Assembly (NCBI GenBank): GCA_040235395.1
Contig: JBECKS010000193.1
Span: 1-10,722 of the forward strand
Source of the DNA: JBECKS01 sp040235395
Lineage (GTDB): Bacteria; Pseudomonadota; Gammaproteobacteria; Pseudomonadales; JBECKS01
DNA length: 10,722 bases
Direction: 5' to 3'
Below are positions 1 to 6,739 of the stretch, piece after piece (position 1 is the stretch's first letter; each line of letters opens with the position of its first letter). Made by a program: the position numbers and the translations under genes. The notes under the pieces are model-generated. The model was not told where the DNA came from. It ran no database searches and saw nothing but the letters and a program-made list of their open reading frames with translations.

Positions 1-1390
1 CCTCTACCCATGCAGCATGAAATCCATAAGGAACTCTCGCCGGCATGATTATTCTTGCTACTGGACCATCGGTAAATCGTTTTGTATCAAGAATATACAT
101 TTCACTTTGCTGGGTATTTTCGTTATGAACAAAACCTAAAAGGAAACCATCATCTTCTGAAACTGAATTATTTCTTGGCGCAAAAACAAATTCACCTGAA
201 TAAATTCCAGTATCAAACTCAAAAACCTGGCGGGTGTTATTTTTTCTATCAAATTTTACCAAGGCATCAAAGCGTGGCGCTTTGTCATTAGCACTGAATC
301 TCGAAGCGTAAACAAACTGATTCTTTTTGCCGATAAAGTTTTCGTTAATTCGTGAAAATTCACAGGCAAGTTCATCAATTGGTTTTTCAACAACAGTGCC
401 CGTTTTCATATTCATTCGGTATTGATACGGTCTTGCCTTTTCACTACTAGCAGAAGCATCCTCTTCAGTTTCAGCAAGCACTGAGGTGGAATCGGAACGA
501 CAGGCTTCAAGAATCACTTCATCCCCTTCTTGCCAGGCATTAAACACATGAAAGATATAACCCACTTCCACATCAAACCAACGTACATCTTCATTCATGC
601 CAAAACGAGGTAACACACCTATTCTCGCTCCATTCTCTGGTTCCCAGGCAAAAGCCTCTCCACCTGCCATTGCACGTTCAATACTGAAGGTAACAGGCAT
701 ATCCAGTATCAAGGTGTAGTCTGGTGTAATGGCACAGTCATGAATCATCACAGATTTTCTTTTTAATTTTATCTGCGCCTTATGTTTTAGTTTTCCTTCT
801 TTATCAAATACACCATGAGTAAAACCAAAGTCGCCAATCACGTTATAACCAAAGGTAATCATTTCTCCCGTTTCAGGGCACACCTTTGGATGCGCAGTAA
901 ATGCGCTGTCCCAGGCACCATCAAAATTTTCCTCACCCAGGGTTTCCAATGAATCAAGACTCAGGCGGTGCGGCAAACCAGCTTCCCAAAGTGCTAATAA
1001 CTTATTCGCATGCCACACCAGCGCAGTATTCGCCACATTCTTGGTCATCAAACCATGATGGAATTCAAGTTCGTGCAATGACTGGAAACCTTTCCAGATT
1101 GCCTTGCCCTCTTCCCTTTCAATATTAAAACCCTTGGTTCTAACCCAACGATTCTGGTAATTCGCTTTGCCAGCTTCAAAATGGATGTCATGAATCATGC
1201 CGTCGCCATCAAACCAGTGATAACGTTCAGGATCTAAAGGGGCATATTGGGGATTAGGACCTATTCGAAGAAAATGACCTGATAAAGCTTTTGGAATCTC
1301 TCCAATCACATTGTTACAAGGTGTATTTATCTCATCGAGAACAGGCGCAAAATTTCCATTCAGAAAGCTATTTTCCATTTTTGCATTCAC
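1..1390 (-). CDS. Carotenoid cleavage oxygenase (RPE65/CCD family), C-terminus cut by the window edge
   Basis: This is a non-haem iron oxygenase of the carotenoid-oxygenase family, which cleaves a double bond of carotenoids, apocarotenoids or lignostilbene-like substrates using O2. I translated it by hand: 463 codons are open with no stop or frameshift from position 1390 to the left edge. The N-terminal family motif HWFDGDGMIH is present. All four iron-ligand histidines are visible: H167 (TAHPK), H217 (MIHDCAIT), H281 (YIFHVFNAW) and H458 (VPYGFHAAW). The last motif lies a few residues from the usual C-terminus, so very little is missing. I chose the GTG at 1390-1388 because GAGGG (1402-1398) lies 7 nt upstream; the in-frame ATG at 1378 is 19 nt from that site. 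The gene is divergent from purC. No carotenoid synthesis gene is visible nearby, so the substrate is open. A cytoplasmic location is inferred, since there is no signal peptide. Confidence 0.93.
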   Translation of the reverse strand, partial: MNAKMENSFLNGNFAPVLDEINTPCNNVIGEIPKALSGHFLRIGPNPQYAPLDPERYHWFDGDGMIHDIHFEAGKANYQNRWVRTKGFNIEREEGKAIWKGFQSLHELEFHHGLMTKNVANTALVWHANKLLALWEAGLPHRLSLDSLETLGEENFDGAWDSAFTAHPKVCPETGEMITFGYNVIGDFGFTHGVFDKEGKLKHKAQIKLKRKSVMIHDCAITPDYTLILDMPVTFSIERAMAGGEAFAWEPENGARIGVLPRFGMNEDVRWFDVEVGYIFHVFNAWQEGDEVILEACRSDSTSVLAETEEDASASSEKARPYQYRMNMKTGTVVEKPIDELACEFSRINENFIGKKNQFVYASRFSANDKAPRFDALVKFDRKNNTRQVFEFDTGIYSGEFVFAPRNNSVSEDDGFLLGFVHNENTQQSEMYILDTKRFTDGPVARIIMPARVPYGFHAAWVE

Positions 1391-1397
1391 AGGTTTT

Positions 1398-1402
1398 CCC
1401 TC
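1398..1402 (-). promoter_or_regulatory. Ribosome binding site deciding the oxygenase start
   Basis: Read on the minus strand this is GAGGG, 7 nt before a GTG codon and 19 nt before the first in-frame ATG. It therefore favours a GTG start that adds four residues (fMet-N-A-K) before that ATG. Another ATG at 1386-1384 is out of frame and meets a stop within nine codons. Confidence 0.6.
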
Positions 1403-1441
1403 ATTTGCTTTTGATTAATGCTTTTTACATATGGTTAGCAT

Positions 1442-1463
1442 CAAGTGTTTAACACTTGTTAAA
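1442..1463. promoter_or_regulatory. Two overlapping palindromes, candidate repressor operator
   Basis: CAAGTGTT (1442-1449) and AACACTTG (1451-1458) form a perfect 8-bp inverted repeat around one central base. Sharing half of it, TTTAACA (1448-1454) and TGTTAAA (1457-1463) form a second perfect 7-bp inverted repeat around CT. The result is three alternating half-sites. The block covers about the first 17 transcribed bases of the proposed oxygenase promoter and stops just short of its -10 box, which is typical for a repressor site. It does not match the PurR consensus (ACGCAAACGTTTGCGT) and lies about 70 bp upstream of the purC -35 box. The protein that binds it is unknown. Confidence 0.5.
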
Positions 1464-1464
1464 T

Positions 1465-1493
1465 ATATTAAACTCGCCTGAAAATGAATACAA
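1465..1493 (-). promoter_or_regulatory. Possible sigma-70 promoter for the carotenoid oxygenase
   Basis: On the minus strand there is a -35-like TTGTAT (1493-1488), a 17-bp spacer and a -10-like TAATAT (1470-1465). The predicted start is near 1458 and gives a leader of about 68 nt. The hexamers are weak (3/6 and 4/6). The exact spacing and the palindromes lying at the start site are what make it worth listing. Confidence 0.35.
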
Positions 1494-1531
1494 GTTTTAC
1501 TCAAAAACCAGCTTTCCCAGGCTAGCTGAAA

Positions 1532-1560
1532 TTGTCTTGAGCCCTTATAACACCTATACT
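1532..1560 (+). promoter_or_regulatory. Sigma-70 promoter for purC
   Basis: A -35 box TTGTCT (1532-1537, 4/6), a 17-bp spacer and a -10 box TATACT (1555-1560, 5/6) predict a start near 1567, about 50 nt before purC. A small stem, GGGCTT paired with AAGCGCC (one bulged base), falls at about 1564-1579, right at the predicted 5' end of the message. No PurR box is visible. Confidence 0.6.
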
Positions 1561-1617
1561 CGCGGGCTTTCCAAGCGCCTAATATCCCAAGTATAAAAAC
1601 CAGATTCGAGGTAGATG

Positions 1618-2721
1618 ATGTCATCAGCCAGGCAAGTGCTTTCAGTTAATAATGACCTCCCTATTAAAACGGATTCCCCCGTTCACAGTGGCAAGGTTCG
1701 TTCTGTTTACTGGTTAAGCACACAAGACAGTAAACGATTGAATGAAAGCCGTGGCTACAATCTTCCTGAAGGCGCAGAACTGGCCATTATGGTTATCAGT
1801 GATCGTATTTCAGCTTTTGATTGTATCTGGCGTGGTGAAGGTGGCTTGAACGGCGTTCCTGGGAAAGGCGCTGCACTTAACGCGATATCCAATCACTGGT
1901 TCAAGCTATTCAAGGAACAGGGCCTGGCTGACAGCCATATTCTTGAAATTCCCCACCCCTTTGTCTGGATTGTTCAAAAAGCCAGACCGGTAATGATTGA
2001 AGCCATCGCTCGACAATACATTACAGGCTCCATGTGGCGTTCCTACCAGAAAGGTGAAAGGGAATTCTGTGGAATCTCAATTCCTGATGGGCTTCAACAG
2101 AACCAGAAGTTACCTGAGCTTCTTATCACGCCTTCAACAAAAGGAATCCTTAAAGGCATTCCTGATGTGCCCGAAGCAGATGATGTCAACATTACACGCG
2201 CTAATATTGAGAAATCCTATCAAGCTTTCAACTTTAAAAGTCTTACCGACATTGATTTGTATGAAAAATTGCTAAAAGAAGGTTTCAACACCATTAGCGA
2301 TGCTTTGGCGAAACTGGATCAGGTATTTGTTGATACCAAATTTGAATTCGGCTACGTCAAGGATAAGCAAGGCAACGACAAGCTTATTTATATGGATGAA
2401 GTGGGCACGCCCGATTCATCGCGAATCTGGGATGGTGAAAGTTATCGCAATGGAAAAGTGATTGAAAAATCCAAGGAGCAATTTCGTCAGGCTTTACTGC
2501 ATCATTTTCCAGACCCTGACATCCTTCTGAACAAAGATCGTATGCCAGAACGTGCACGACTCGCACTTGATAATGAATTACCCGAACATATTCTACGTGA
2601 GACTTCAGAAATCTATCTAGATATTGCAGCCAAGATTACTGGTCAGAAAATTCACCTTTCTGATGATCCCAAAGCTGAAATCATCGATGTTCTGAATGAA
2701 CAATATCAGCTGATTCGATAA
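1618..2721 (+). CDS. purC: Phosphoribosylaminoimidazolesuccinocarboxamide (SAICAR) synthase, long form
   Basis: This enzyme joins CAIR and aspartate using ATP to make SAICAR in de novo purine synthesis, in the cytoplasm. Family motifs appear in order (367-residue numbering): SGKVRSVY 24-31 (nucleotide-binding loop), SDRISAFD 61-68, EAIARQYITGSMW 128-140, VDTKFEFG 238-245 and DEVGTPDSSRIW 260-271. At 367 residues it is about 130 longer than the E. coli enzyme (237) and matches the long form found in many marine gammaproteobacteria. Two ATGs are adjacent, at 1615 and 1618. I prefer 1618 because the Shine-Dalgarno GAGG (1608-1611) is 6 nt from it but only 3 nt from 1615; the choice changes one residue. 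The gene is monocistronic here, divergent from the carotenoid oxygenase and convergent with the GST-like gene 18 bp downstream. No hairpin-type terminator is evident in that gap. Confidence 0.96.
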   Translation: MSSARQVLSVNNDLPIKTDSPVHSGKVRSVYWLSTQDSKRLNESRGYNLPEGAELAIMVISDRISAFDCIWRGEGGLNGVPGKGAALNAISNHWFKLFKEQGLADSHILEIPHPFVWIVQKARPVMIEAIARQYITGSMWRSYQKGEREFCGISIPDGLQQNQKLPELLITPSTKGILKGIPDVPEADDVNITRANIEKSYQAFNFKSLTDIDLYEKLLKEGFNTISDALAKLDQVFVDTKFEFGYVKDKQGNDKLIYMDEVGTPDSSRIWDGESYRNGKVIEKSKEQFRQALLHHFPDPDILLNKDRMPERARLALDNELPEHILRETSEIYLDIAAKITGQKIHLSDDPKAEIIDVLNEQYQLIR

Positions 2722-2739
2722 TTAACTGCAATAAAAAAA

Positions 2740-3639
2740 CTATCTTGCCGTATAGGCCAGTTTAGGAAAATGAATCTGGATTTCACCACATTTCGGATGC
2801 TGTCTTGAAAGTACCCAACGGGTTTCATCTTCATACACCAGCTTTCCTTCGGTCGCTTTCTGACGATAGTCGCTAGGACCAACAGCAATCACTTTAGCTT
2901 CACCCAAGTCAGGATAAACACGAACACTGGATTCCTTTGCAATCTTCAGGGCCGCTTCACCATCCATGTCCTGCATTTTTGTTTGCCCCAATGCTTTCAC
3001 TCGATCCATCCATGCATTGATTTTTTTATATTTTTTCATAAAAGGCTTTTCGCCTAGATCCCTTGCAAACCACAAACTGTGATAGCAGGAAAAATCAGCA
3101 AGCGTTGGACTATCACCAAAAATAAAATCGCTTTGTAATCTTTCTTCTAAAGATTCCAGATGTTCATTCAGTACTTTTCTCGCCTCTGTGGGCTTAATCA
3201 TATTCTCAGTGGTCGCACTAAAACCCATGATGGTACGATCAACAAAAAAACGACCTAAATCCCAAAGACTCATGGTCTTTCTTATTTTCTTACGTAATTC
3301 ATTGCTTCCGCCTGCTAGCACGCCAGCAAAAAATATTTTGCCTTCTACGTGCTGAACAAAATCCTTAATTTCCTGAGAACTGTTCTGGAAACTTAATTCA
3401 GGTTTATTGGCAAGCACTGCAATTTCTTCTGCAATAAGATTGGAGTCACAGAAAACATCAGCACCAATCTGTGCCACGGGAATCCTGCCATAATTACCCA
3501 CCAGCGGAGAAAGCAAAGGTCGAGGCGGCATTTCCTTATGAGTCACGGAATGCCAGTCGAGTTCAGCATAGGCAAGCATGGAACGCACTTTTTCTGAATA
3601 AGGTGAAAATTGATAATGATGAAGGATGAAGTCTGCCAT
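2740..3639 (-). CDS. Glutathione S-transferase-like protein with an extra C-terminal segment
   Basis: Two-domain cytosolic GST fold. The thioredoxin-like domain (about residues 3-80) carries FSPYSEKVR at 11-19, the cis-proline region GRIPVAQ with P54, and D65-S66 at the usual glutathione gamma-glutamyl contact. The helical domain (about 90-225) contains the GST N-capping motif SPTLAD at 177-182. Residues from about 240 to 299 (VRVYPDLG to the FPKLAY end) go beyond a standard GST of 200-230 residues and look like a small beta-rich domain. I recall a similar tail in some bacterial GST-like proteins, but its role is unknown to me. The catalytic Ser or Tyr is not certain; S12, Y14 and S15 are candidates. 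Start ATG 3639 is preceded by GGGAG at 9 nt. It begins 18 bp after the glpD stop and is probably cotranscribed with bioA and glpD. Substrate unknown. Confidence 0.85.
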   Translation of the reverse strand: MADFILHHYQFSPYSEKVRSMLAYAELDWHSVTHKEMPPRPLLSPLVGNYGRIPVAQIGADVFCDSNLIAEEIAVLANKPELSFQNSSQEIKDFVQHVEGKIFFAGVLAGGSNELRKKIRKTMSLWDLGRFFVDRTIMGFSATTENMIKPTEARKVLNEHLESLEERLQSDFIFGDSPTLADFSCYHSLWFARDLGEKPFMKKYKKINAWMDRVKALGQTKMQDMDGEAALKIAKESSVRVYPDLGEAKVIAVGPSDYRQKATEGKLVYEDETRWVLSRQHPKCGEIQIHFPKLAYTAR

Positions 3640-3657
3640 GAAATGTCTCTCCCTGAG

Positions 3658-5250
3658 TTATGCCTGAGGCAATTGATAATAATCATTCCTGATTTTTCGA
3701 AAACGCTTTATTTCCCTGTCCTTTTCATCTACAGACCAATCCAGCTCTTCTGCCATGACTTCGGCCAGGTCATTAAGCAGGCATTCGTCATCCTGGAGCA
3801 AACCTAAACGTGTTCTTCTGAATAATAGATCATCGAGATGCAATACCTGTTCTTCTTTAATTGCCCATAAACAATCGGCAACTGAAAAACCATAGGATTC
3901 AATTTCCTGATAGCTGGGTTCAGGAAAACGATTAAGGAAGTCGCCTAGTCTATTTCCATAACGACCTTTTAACAGATGCGCATAGTGATTTGAAAGATTA
4001 AGCTCATCTAATCTGAATGCCTGCGCTTCAAATGAAACTGAATCAAGTACATGTTTTTCTTTTTTATAAGCTTTTGAAAGAAACTCACTTGCTATATCAA
4101 GCACCTCATCAGCGATGACACGAAAAATCGTAAGCTTTCCACCGCTCACGGAAATCAGATTCTCTTGTTGCCAAATAGAGTGTCCACGTTTTTCCTTGGA
4201 AGGGTCAACACCTCGCCCACTACTTATAACAGGACGCACACCACAAAAACTAGCGACCACATCATTACGATTACAGTCGCTTTTGGGGAAAAATTCATTT
4301 ACTACCTTAAAAAGGTAATCACATTCCTGATTGGTAATAGATGCTTCCACATCCAGATCTTCTGGATAATCAAGATCGGTGGTACCAAGAAGAATTCTTC
4401 CATACCAGGGAAACATGAATATTGGTCTACCATCATCAGGGTGTATTAGAGTTAAGGCATGCCTCAAAGGAAATTTATCTGCCTTCAGGACCAGATGACT
4501 CCCTCTTAAAGGTCTTACCTTTTTTGCACCTTCTGGTGAATGCATGAGTTTGTCTGCCCAGGCACCTGTAGCATTAATCACAACCTTTGCATGCAGCGCT
4601 AAAGATTCCTGATTATCCTGTCTTGTAATACGAATACTGTTAATAGCACCGTGGTCATCATGAATTAGCTCTTCTGCTTTTACATAATTGAGTGCAACAC
4701 CACCGCTATCCTTTCCCTCCTGAATCACACGCATGACAAGACGTGTATCATCCGTAATCCCATCAGAATAACTCACTGCGCCTTTCATGTTCTCTTCATC
4801 GATACCAGGAACTTTTTGTGCAAGCTCATTATTTTTTACGTAATCACAATCATTAACGCCGGCTAGCAAATCATAAACTTTTAAAAGAACCGTCAAGGCA
4901 AAACGCCCGGGGAAACGACCCCTTCTCAAGGGAAAAATAAATTCTGCACGATCAACCAGACCAGGCACATCCTTAAGCATCTGCTCGCGCTCGTGAAGCG
5001 CTTCTCTGGTTAATTGAATATCACCTTGTGCAATATAACGAAAGCCACCATGAACCATTTTTGAGGAACGGCTTGAGGTTCCCCATGCGTAATCCTGCTG
5101 CTCAACAAGCAAGACTTTATAGCCAGCTCTAGCTGCCTGACGAAAAATGCCTGCACCTGTTATACCCCCACCGACGACAAGAATGTCCCAGCTGTCTGTT
5201 TCGTCTTTTAGGGAAGACCAGGTTTCCCGCCTTCCCTTCGCTTCGTTCAT
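3658..5250 (-). CDS. glpD: FAD-dependent glycerol-3-phosphate dehydrogenase, GlpD type
   Basis: Oxidises sn-glycerol 3-phosphate to dihydroxyacetone phosphate and passes electrons to quinone as a peripheral inner-membrane protein. Numbering from ATG 5250 gives 530 residues (E. coli GlpD has 501). The dinucleotide fold is GGGITGAG with G27, G29 and G32, and E50 ends the second strand as the FAD ribose ligand. The family signature GTSSRSSKMVHGGFRY lies at 57-72. Further FAD-oxidase motifs follow: the NATGAWAD segment, RGSHLVL, FMFPWYGRILLGTTD and SVSGGKLTIFR. An all-helical C-terminal domain completes it. The frame also extends to a TTG at 5280, adding ten residues, but that TTG has no Shine-Dalgarno; ATG 5250 has only a poor one, so the start is uncertain. 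It follows bioA by 6 bp (TTG) or 36 bp (ATG) and precedes the GST gene by 18 bp. No glpF, glpK or glpR is visible in the window. Confidence 0.92.
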   Translation of the reverse strand: MNEAKGRRETWSSLKDETDSWDILVVGGGITGAGIFRQAARAGYKVLLVEQQDYAWGTSSRSSKMVHGGFRYIAQGDIQLTREALHEREQMLKDVPGLVDRAEFIFPLRRGRFPGRFALTVLLKVYDLLAGVNDCDYVKNNELAQKVPGIDEENMKGAVSYSDGITDDTRLVMRVIQEGKDSGGVALNYVKAEELIHDDHGAINSIRITRQDNQESLALHAKVVINATGAWADKLMHSPEGAKKVRPLRGSHLVLKADKFPLRHALTLIHPDDGRPIFMFPWYGRILLGTTDLDYPEDLDVEASITNQECDYLFKVVNEFFPKSDCNRNDVVASFCGVRPVISSGRGVDPSKEKRGHSIWQQENLISVSGGKLTIFRVIADEVLDIASEFLSKAYKKEKHVLDSVSFEAQAFRLDELNLSNHYAHLLKGRYGNRLGDFLNRFPEPSYQEIESYGFSVADCLWAIKEEQVLHLDDLLFRRTRLGLLQDDECLLNDLAEVMAEELDWSVDEKDREIKRFRKIRNDYYQLPQA

Positions 5251-5286
5251 TCTGTTCAAGGTTTTCTCACTTGCTAACAAGCAGCT

Positions 5287-6582
5287 TTAAAATAATTGGC
5301 GACTGTCTTGCAAGACTGTACGCATGGCAAGACAGAGTCTTCTTAAATCTTCTTCTGAAATAATATAAGGCGGCATGATGTACACAAGCTTACCAAAAGG
5401 ACGAATCCACACGCCTTGTTTCACGAAAGCCTGCTGAATCTTTTCCATATTGACTGCCTGTTTTAATTCCACCACACCAATAGCACCCAACACGCGAACA
5501 TCTTCAACATGTTCAAGTTCCTTACATGGGAATAATGTTTCCTTAAGTATTCCTTCAATTCCAGTTACCTGTGTTTGCCAGTTATTACTGAACAGCAACT
5601 GCAAACTCGCATTGGCACAGGCGCATGCTAAAGGGTTTCCCATAAAAGTTGGGCCATGCATTAGCGCACCTGAACCATCACCTGAAATGGTATTGGCAAT
5701 CTCGTCAGTGGTTAAGGTGGCGGCCAGTGTCATATAACCACCGGTTAGCGCTTTGCCTACACACATGATGTCTGCCTTAACATCAGCGTATTCACAAGCA
5801 AAAAGTTTTCCGGAACGACCAAAACCCGTTGCTATCTCATCAGCAATTAACAGCACATCAAATTCATTACAAAGATTACGTACGGCTTTTAGATAACCAG
5901 GAGAATAGAAATACATACCACCTGCTCCCTGAACAATGGGTTCAAGAATTACGGCAGCTAGCTCTTTATGATTCGCTTCTATTAATTGACGAAATTCTGA
6001 AATATCTTTTTCACTGAAATCGTCGTCGAAACGACAGACAGGACGCGGTGCAAAAATCTGTTGTGGCAAAATTGCCGTAAACATTTCATGCATACCTGTT
6101 ACTGGATCACAAACCGACATACAAGCAGCTGTATCACCATGATAACCACCACGAATGGTCATTAAACGGTTTTTATTAGCCTTACCTTGGGCATACCAAT
6201 ATTGCATTGCCATTTTTATGGCTACTTCAACAGACACAGAACCGGAATCGGCAAGAAAAACTTTTGTAAAATGCGCAGGGCTCATATCCAGTAATTTTTC
6301 TACAAGAGAAATCGCCGGCTCATGGCTTAAACCACCAAACATCACATGAGACATCGATTTACTTTGCTCAAGCAAAGCATTATTAATCACTGGATGATTG
6401 TAACCATGTATGCTTGACCACCAGGAAGACATACCGTCAATCAATTGTTCTCCACTTGCCAATTCGATACGAACACCATTCGCTCTTTTAACAAGCCTGG
6501 TTGGCAAAGGATTAACCATGGAAGTATAGGGATGCCAGATATGCTCCTTATCAAATTGCAGTCTTTTTTCCCAATCTTGCAT
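5287..6582 (-). CDS. bioA: Adenosylmethionine-8-amino-7-oxononanoate aminotransferase
   Basis: PLP-dependent transaminase of biotin synthesis that converts KAPA to DAPA using S-adenosylmethionine as amino donor. Length 431 residues, as usual (E. coli 429). Visible residues: WHPYTSM 16-22, SSWWSSIHG 52-60, GSVSVEVA 114-121 (phosphate-binding loop), GGYHGDTAA 145-153 with Y148, D249 in ADEIATGFGRSG (binds the PLP ring nitrogen), the Schiff-base lysine K277 in GKALTGGY, GPTFMGNPLAC 310-320, and R395 in RPFGKLVY (substrate carboxylate). These sort it as BioA rather than a general class-III aminotransferase. ATG 6582 has the Shine-Dalgarno AAGGTGG 9 nt upstream. It is the first gene of a minus-strand group with glpD and the GST gene. 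bioB, bioF, bioC and bioD are not in the window, and no BirA-type operator is visible upstream. Confidence 0.96.
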   Translation of the reverse strand: MQDWEKRLQFDKEHIWHPYTSMVNPLPTRLVKRANGVRIELASGEQLIDGMSSWWSSIHGYNHPVINNALLEQSKSMSHVMFGGLSHEPAISLVEKLLDMSPAHFTKVFLADSGSVSVEVAIKMAMQYWYAQGKANKNRLMTIRGGYHGDTAACMSVCDPVTGMHEMFTAILPQQIFAPRPVCRFDDDFSEKDISEFRQLIEANHKELAAVILEPIVQGAGGMYFYSPGYLKAVRNLCNEFDVLLIADEIATGFGRSGKLFACEYADVKADIMCVGKALTGGYMTLAATLTTDEIANTISGDGSGALMHGPTFMGNPLACACANASLQLLFSNNWQTQVTGIEGILKETLFPCKELEHVEDVRVLGAIGVVELKQAVNMEKIQQAFVKQGVWIRPFGKLVYIMPPYIISEEDLRRLCLAMRTVLQDSRQLF

Positions 6583-6636
6583 TTTAAAAACCCACCTTTA
6601 TACGCTTGCGAAAACACTAAAAGCAAAACAGAAGTC

Positions 6637-6656
6637 TATCCTCTGTGATAAGGATA
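6637..6656. repeat. Small dyad in the bioA-tesB divergent region
   Basis: TATCCT and AGGATA form a perfect 6-bp inverted repeat around an 8-nt loop. Part of the right arm (ATAAGGA, 6648-6654) also has a perfect inverted copy TCCTTAT at 6688-6694, and AAAACAG at 6625-6631 pairs with CTGTTTT at 6682-6688. They lie in the 157-bp space that must hold both promoters, so a regulatory role is possible, but such matches are expected at some rate in A+T-rich DNA. Confidence 0.25.
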
Positions 6657-6691
6657 AAAAAGATTTTCATGAATAAAGTCTCTGTTTTCCT

Positions 6692-6697
6692 TATAAT
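6692..6697 (+). promoter_or_regulatory. Perfect -10 hexamer, probable tesB promoter
   Basis: TATAAT matches the sigma-70 -10 consensus exactly. It places the start near 6704, about 36 nt before the tesB ATG. No good -35 hexamer lies 16-18 bp upstream (the best fits are ATGAAT and TGAATA) and there is no extended -10 TGn, so it may be weak, activator-dependent or fortuitous. No convincing counterpart for bioA was found on the other strand. Confidence 0.35.
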
Positions 6698-6739
6698 TGG
6701 CTTATTAAATAAAAATCCTAGCGGTTTTCAGGAAACACC

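Noticed and set aside
82..1128. Short plus-strand open frames opposite the carotenoid oxygenase
   Set aside because: The minus-strand frame is continuous and carries all the family motifs, so these are chance openings.
1..1390. Suspicion that the oxygenase gene was broken by a frameshift
   Set aside because: Line-by-line translation from 1390 to the left edge shows one uninterrupted frame with all four metal-binding histidines in order.
1391..1617. PurR operator controlling purC
   Set aside because: No ACGCAAACGTTTGCGT-like sequence is present. The palindromes found differ in sequence and lie nearer the oxygenase promoter.
2722..2760. A-run and CTAT...ATAG pairing between purC and the GST-like gene, as a terminator
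   Set aside because: The stem is only 4 bp with an 8-nt loop, and no stable hairpin precedes a T-run on either strand.
5450..6017. Open frames antisense to bioA (95 and 62 codons)
   Set aside because: They lie entirely opposite a well-conserved gene, show no recognisable protein features and are explained as shadow frames. The same holds for the frames opposite glpD at 4115-4449.
6583..6632. TTGCTT - 18 bp - TATAAA on the minus strand as the bioA promoter
   Set aside because: Transcription would start within or after the bioA ribosome binding site, leaving no usable leader.
6583..6739. BirA-type biotin operator between bioA and tesB
   Set aside because: No TTGTAAACC-like half-sites or their inverted partner are present on either strand.
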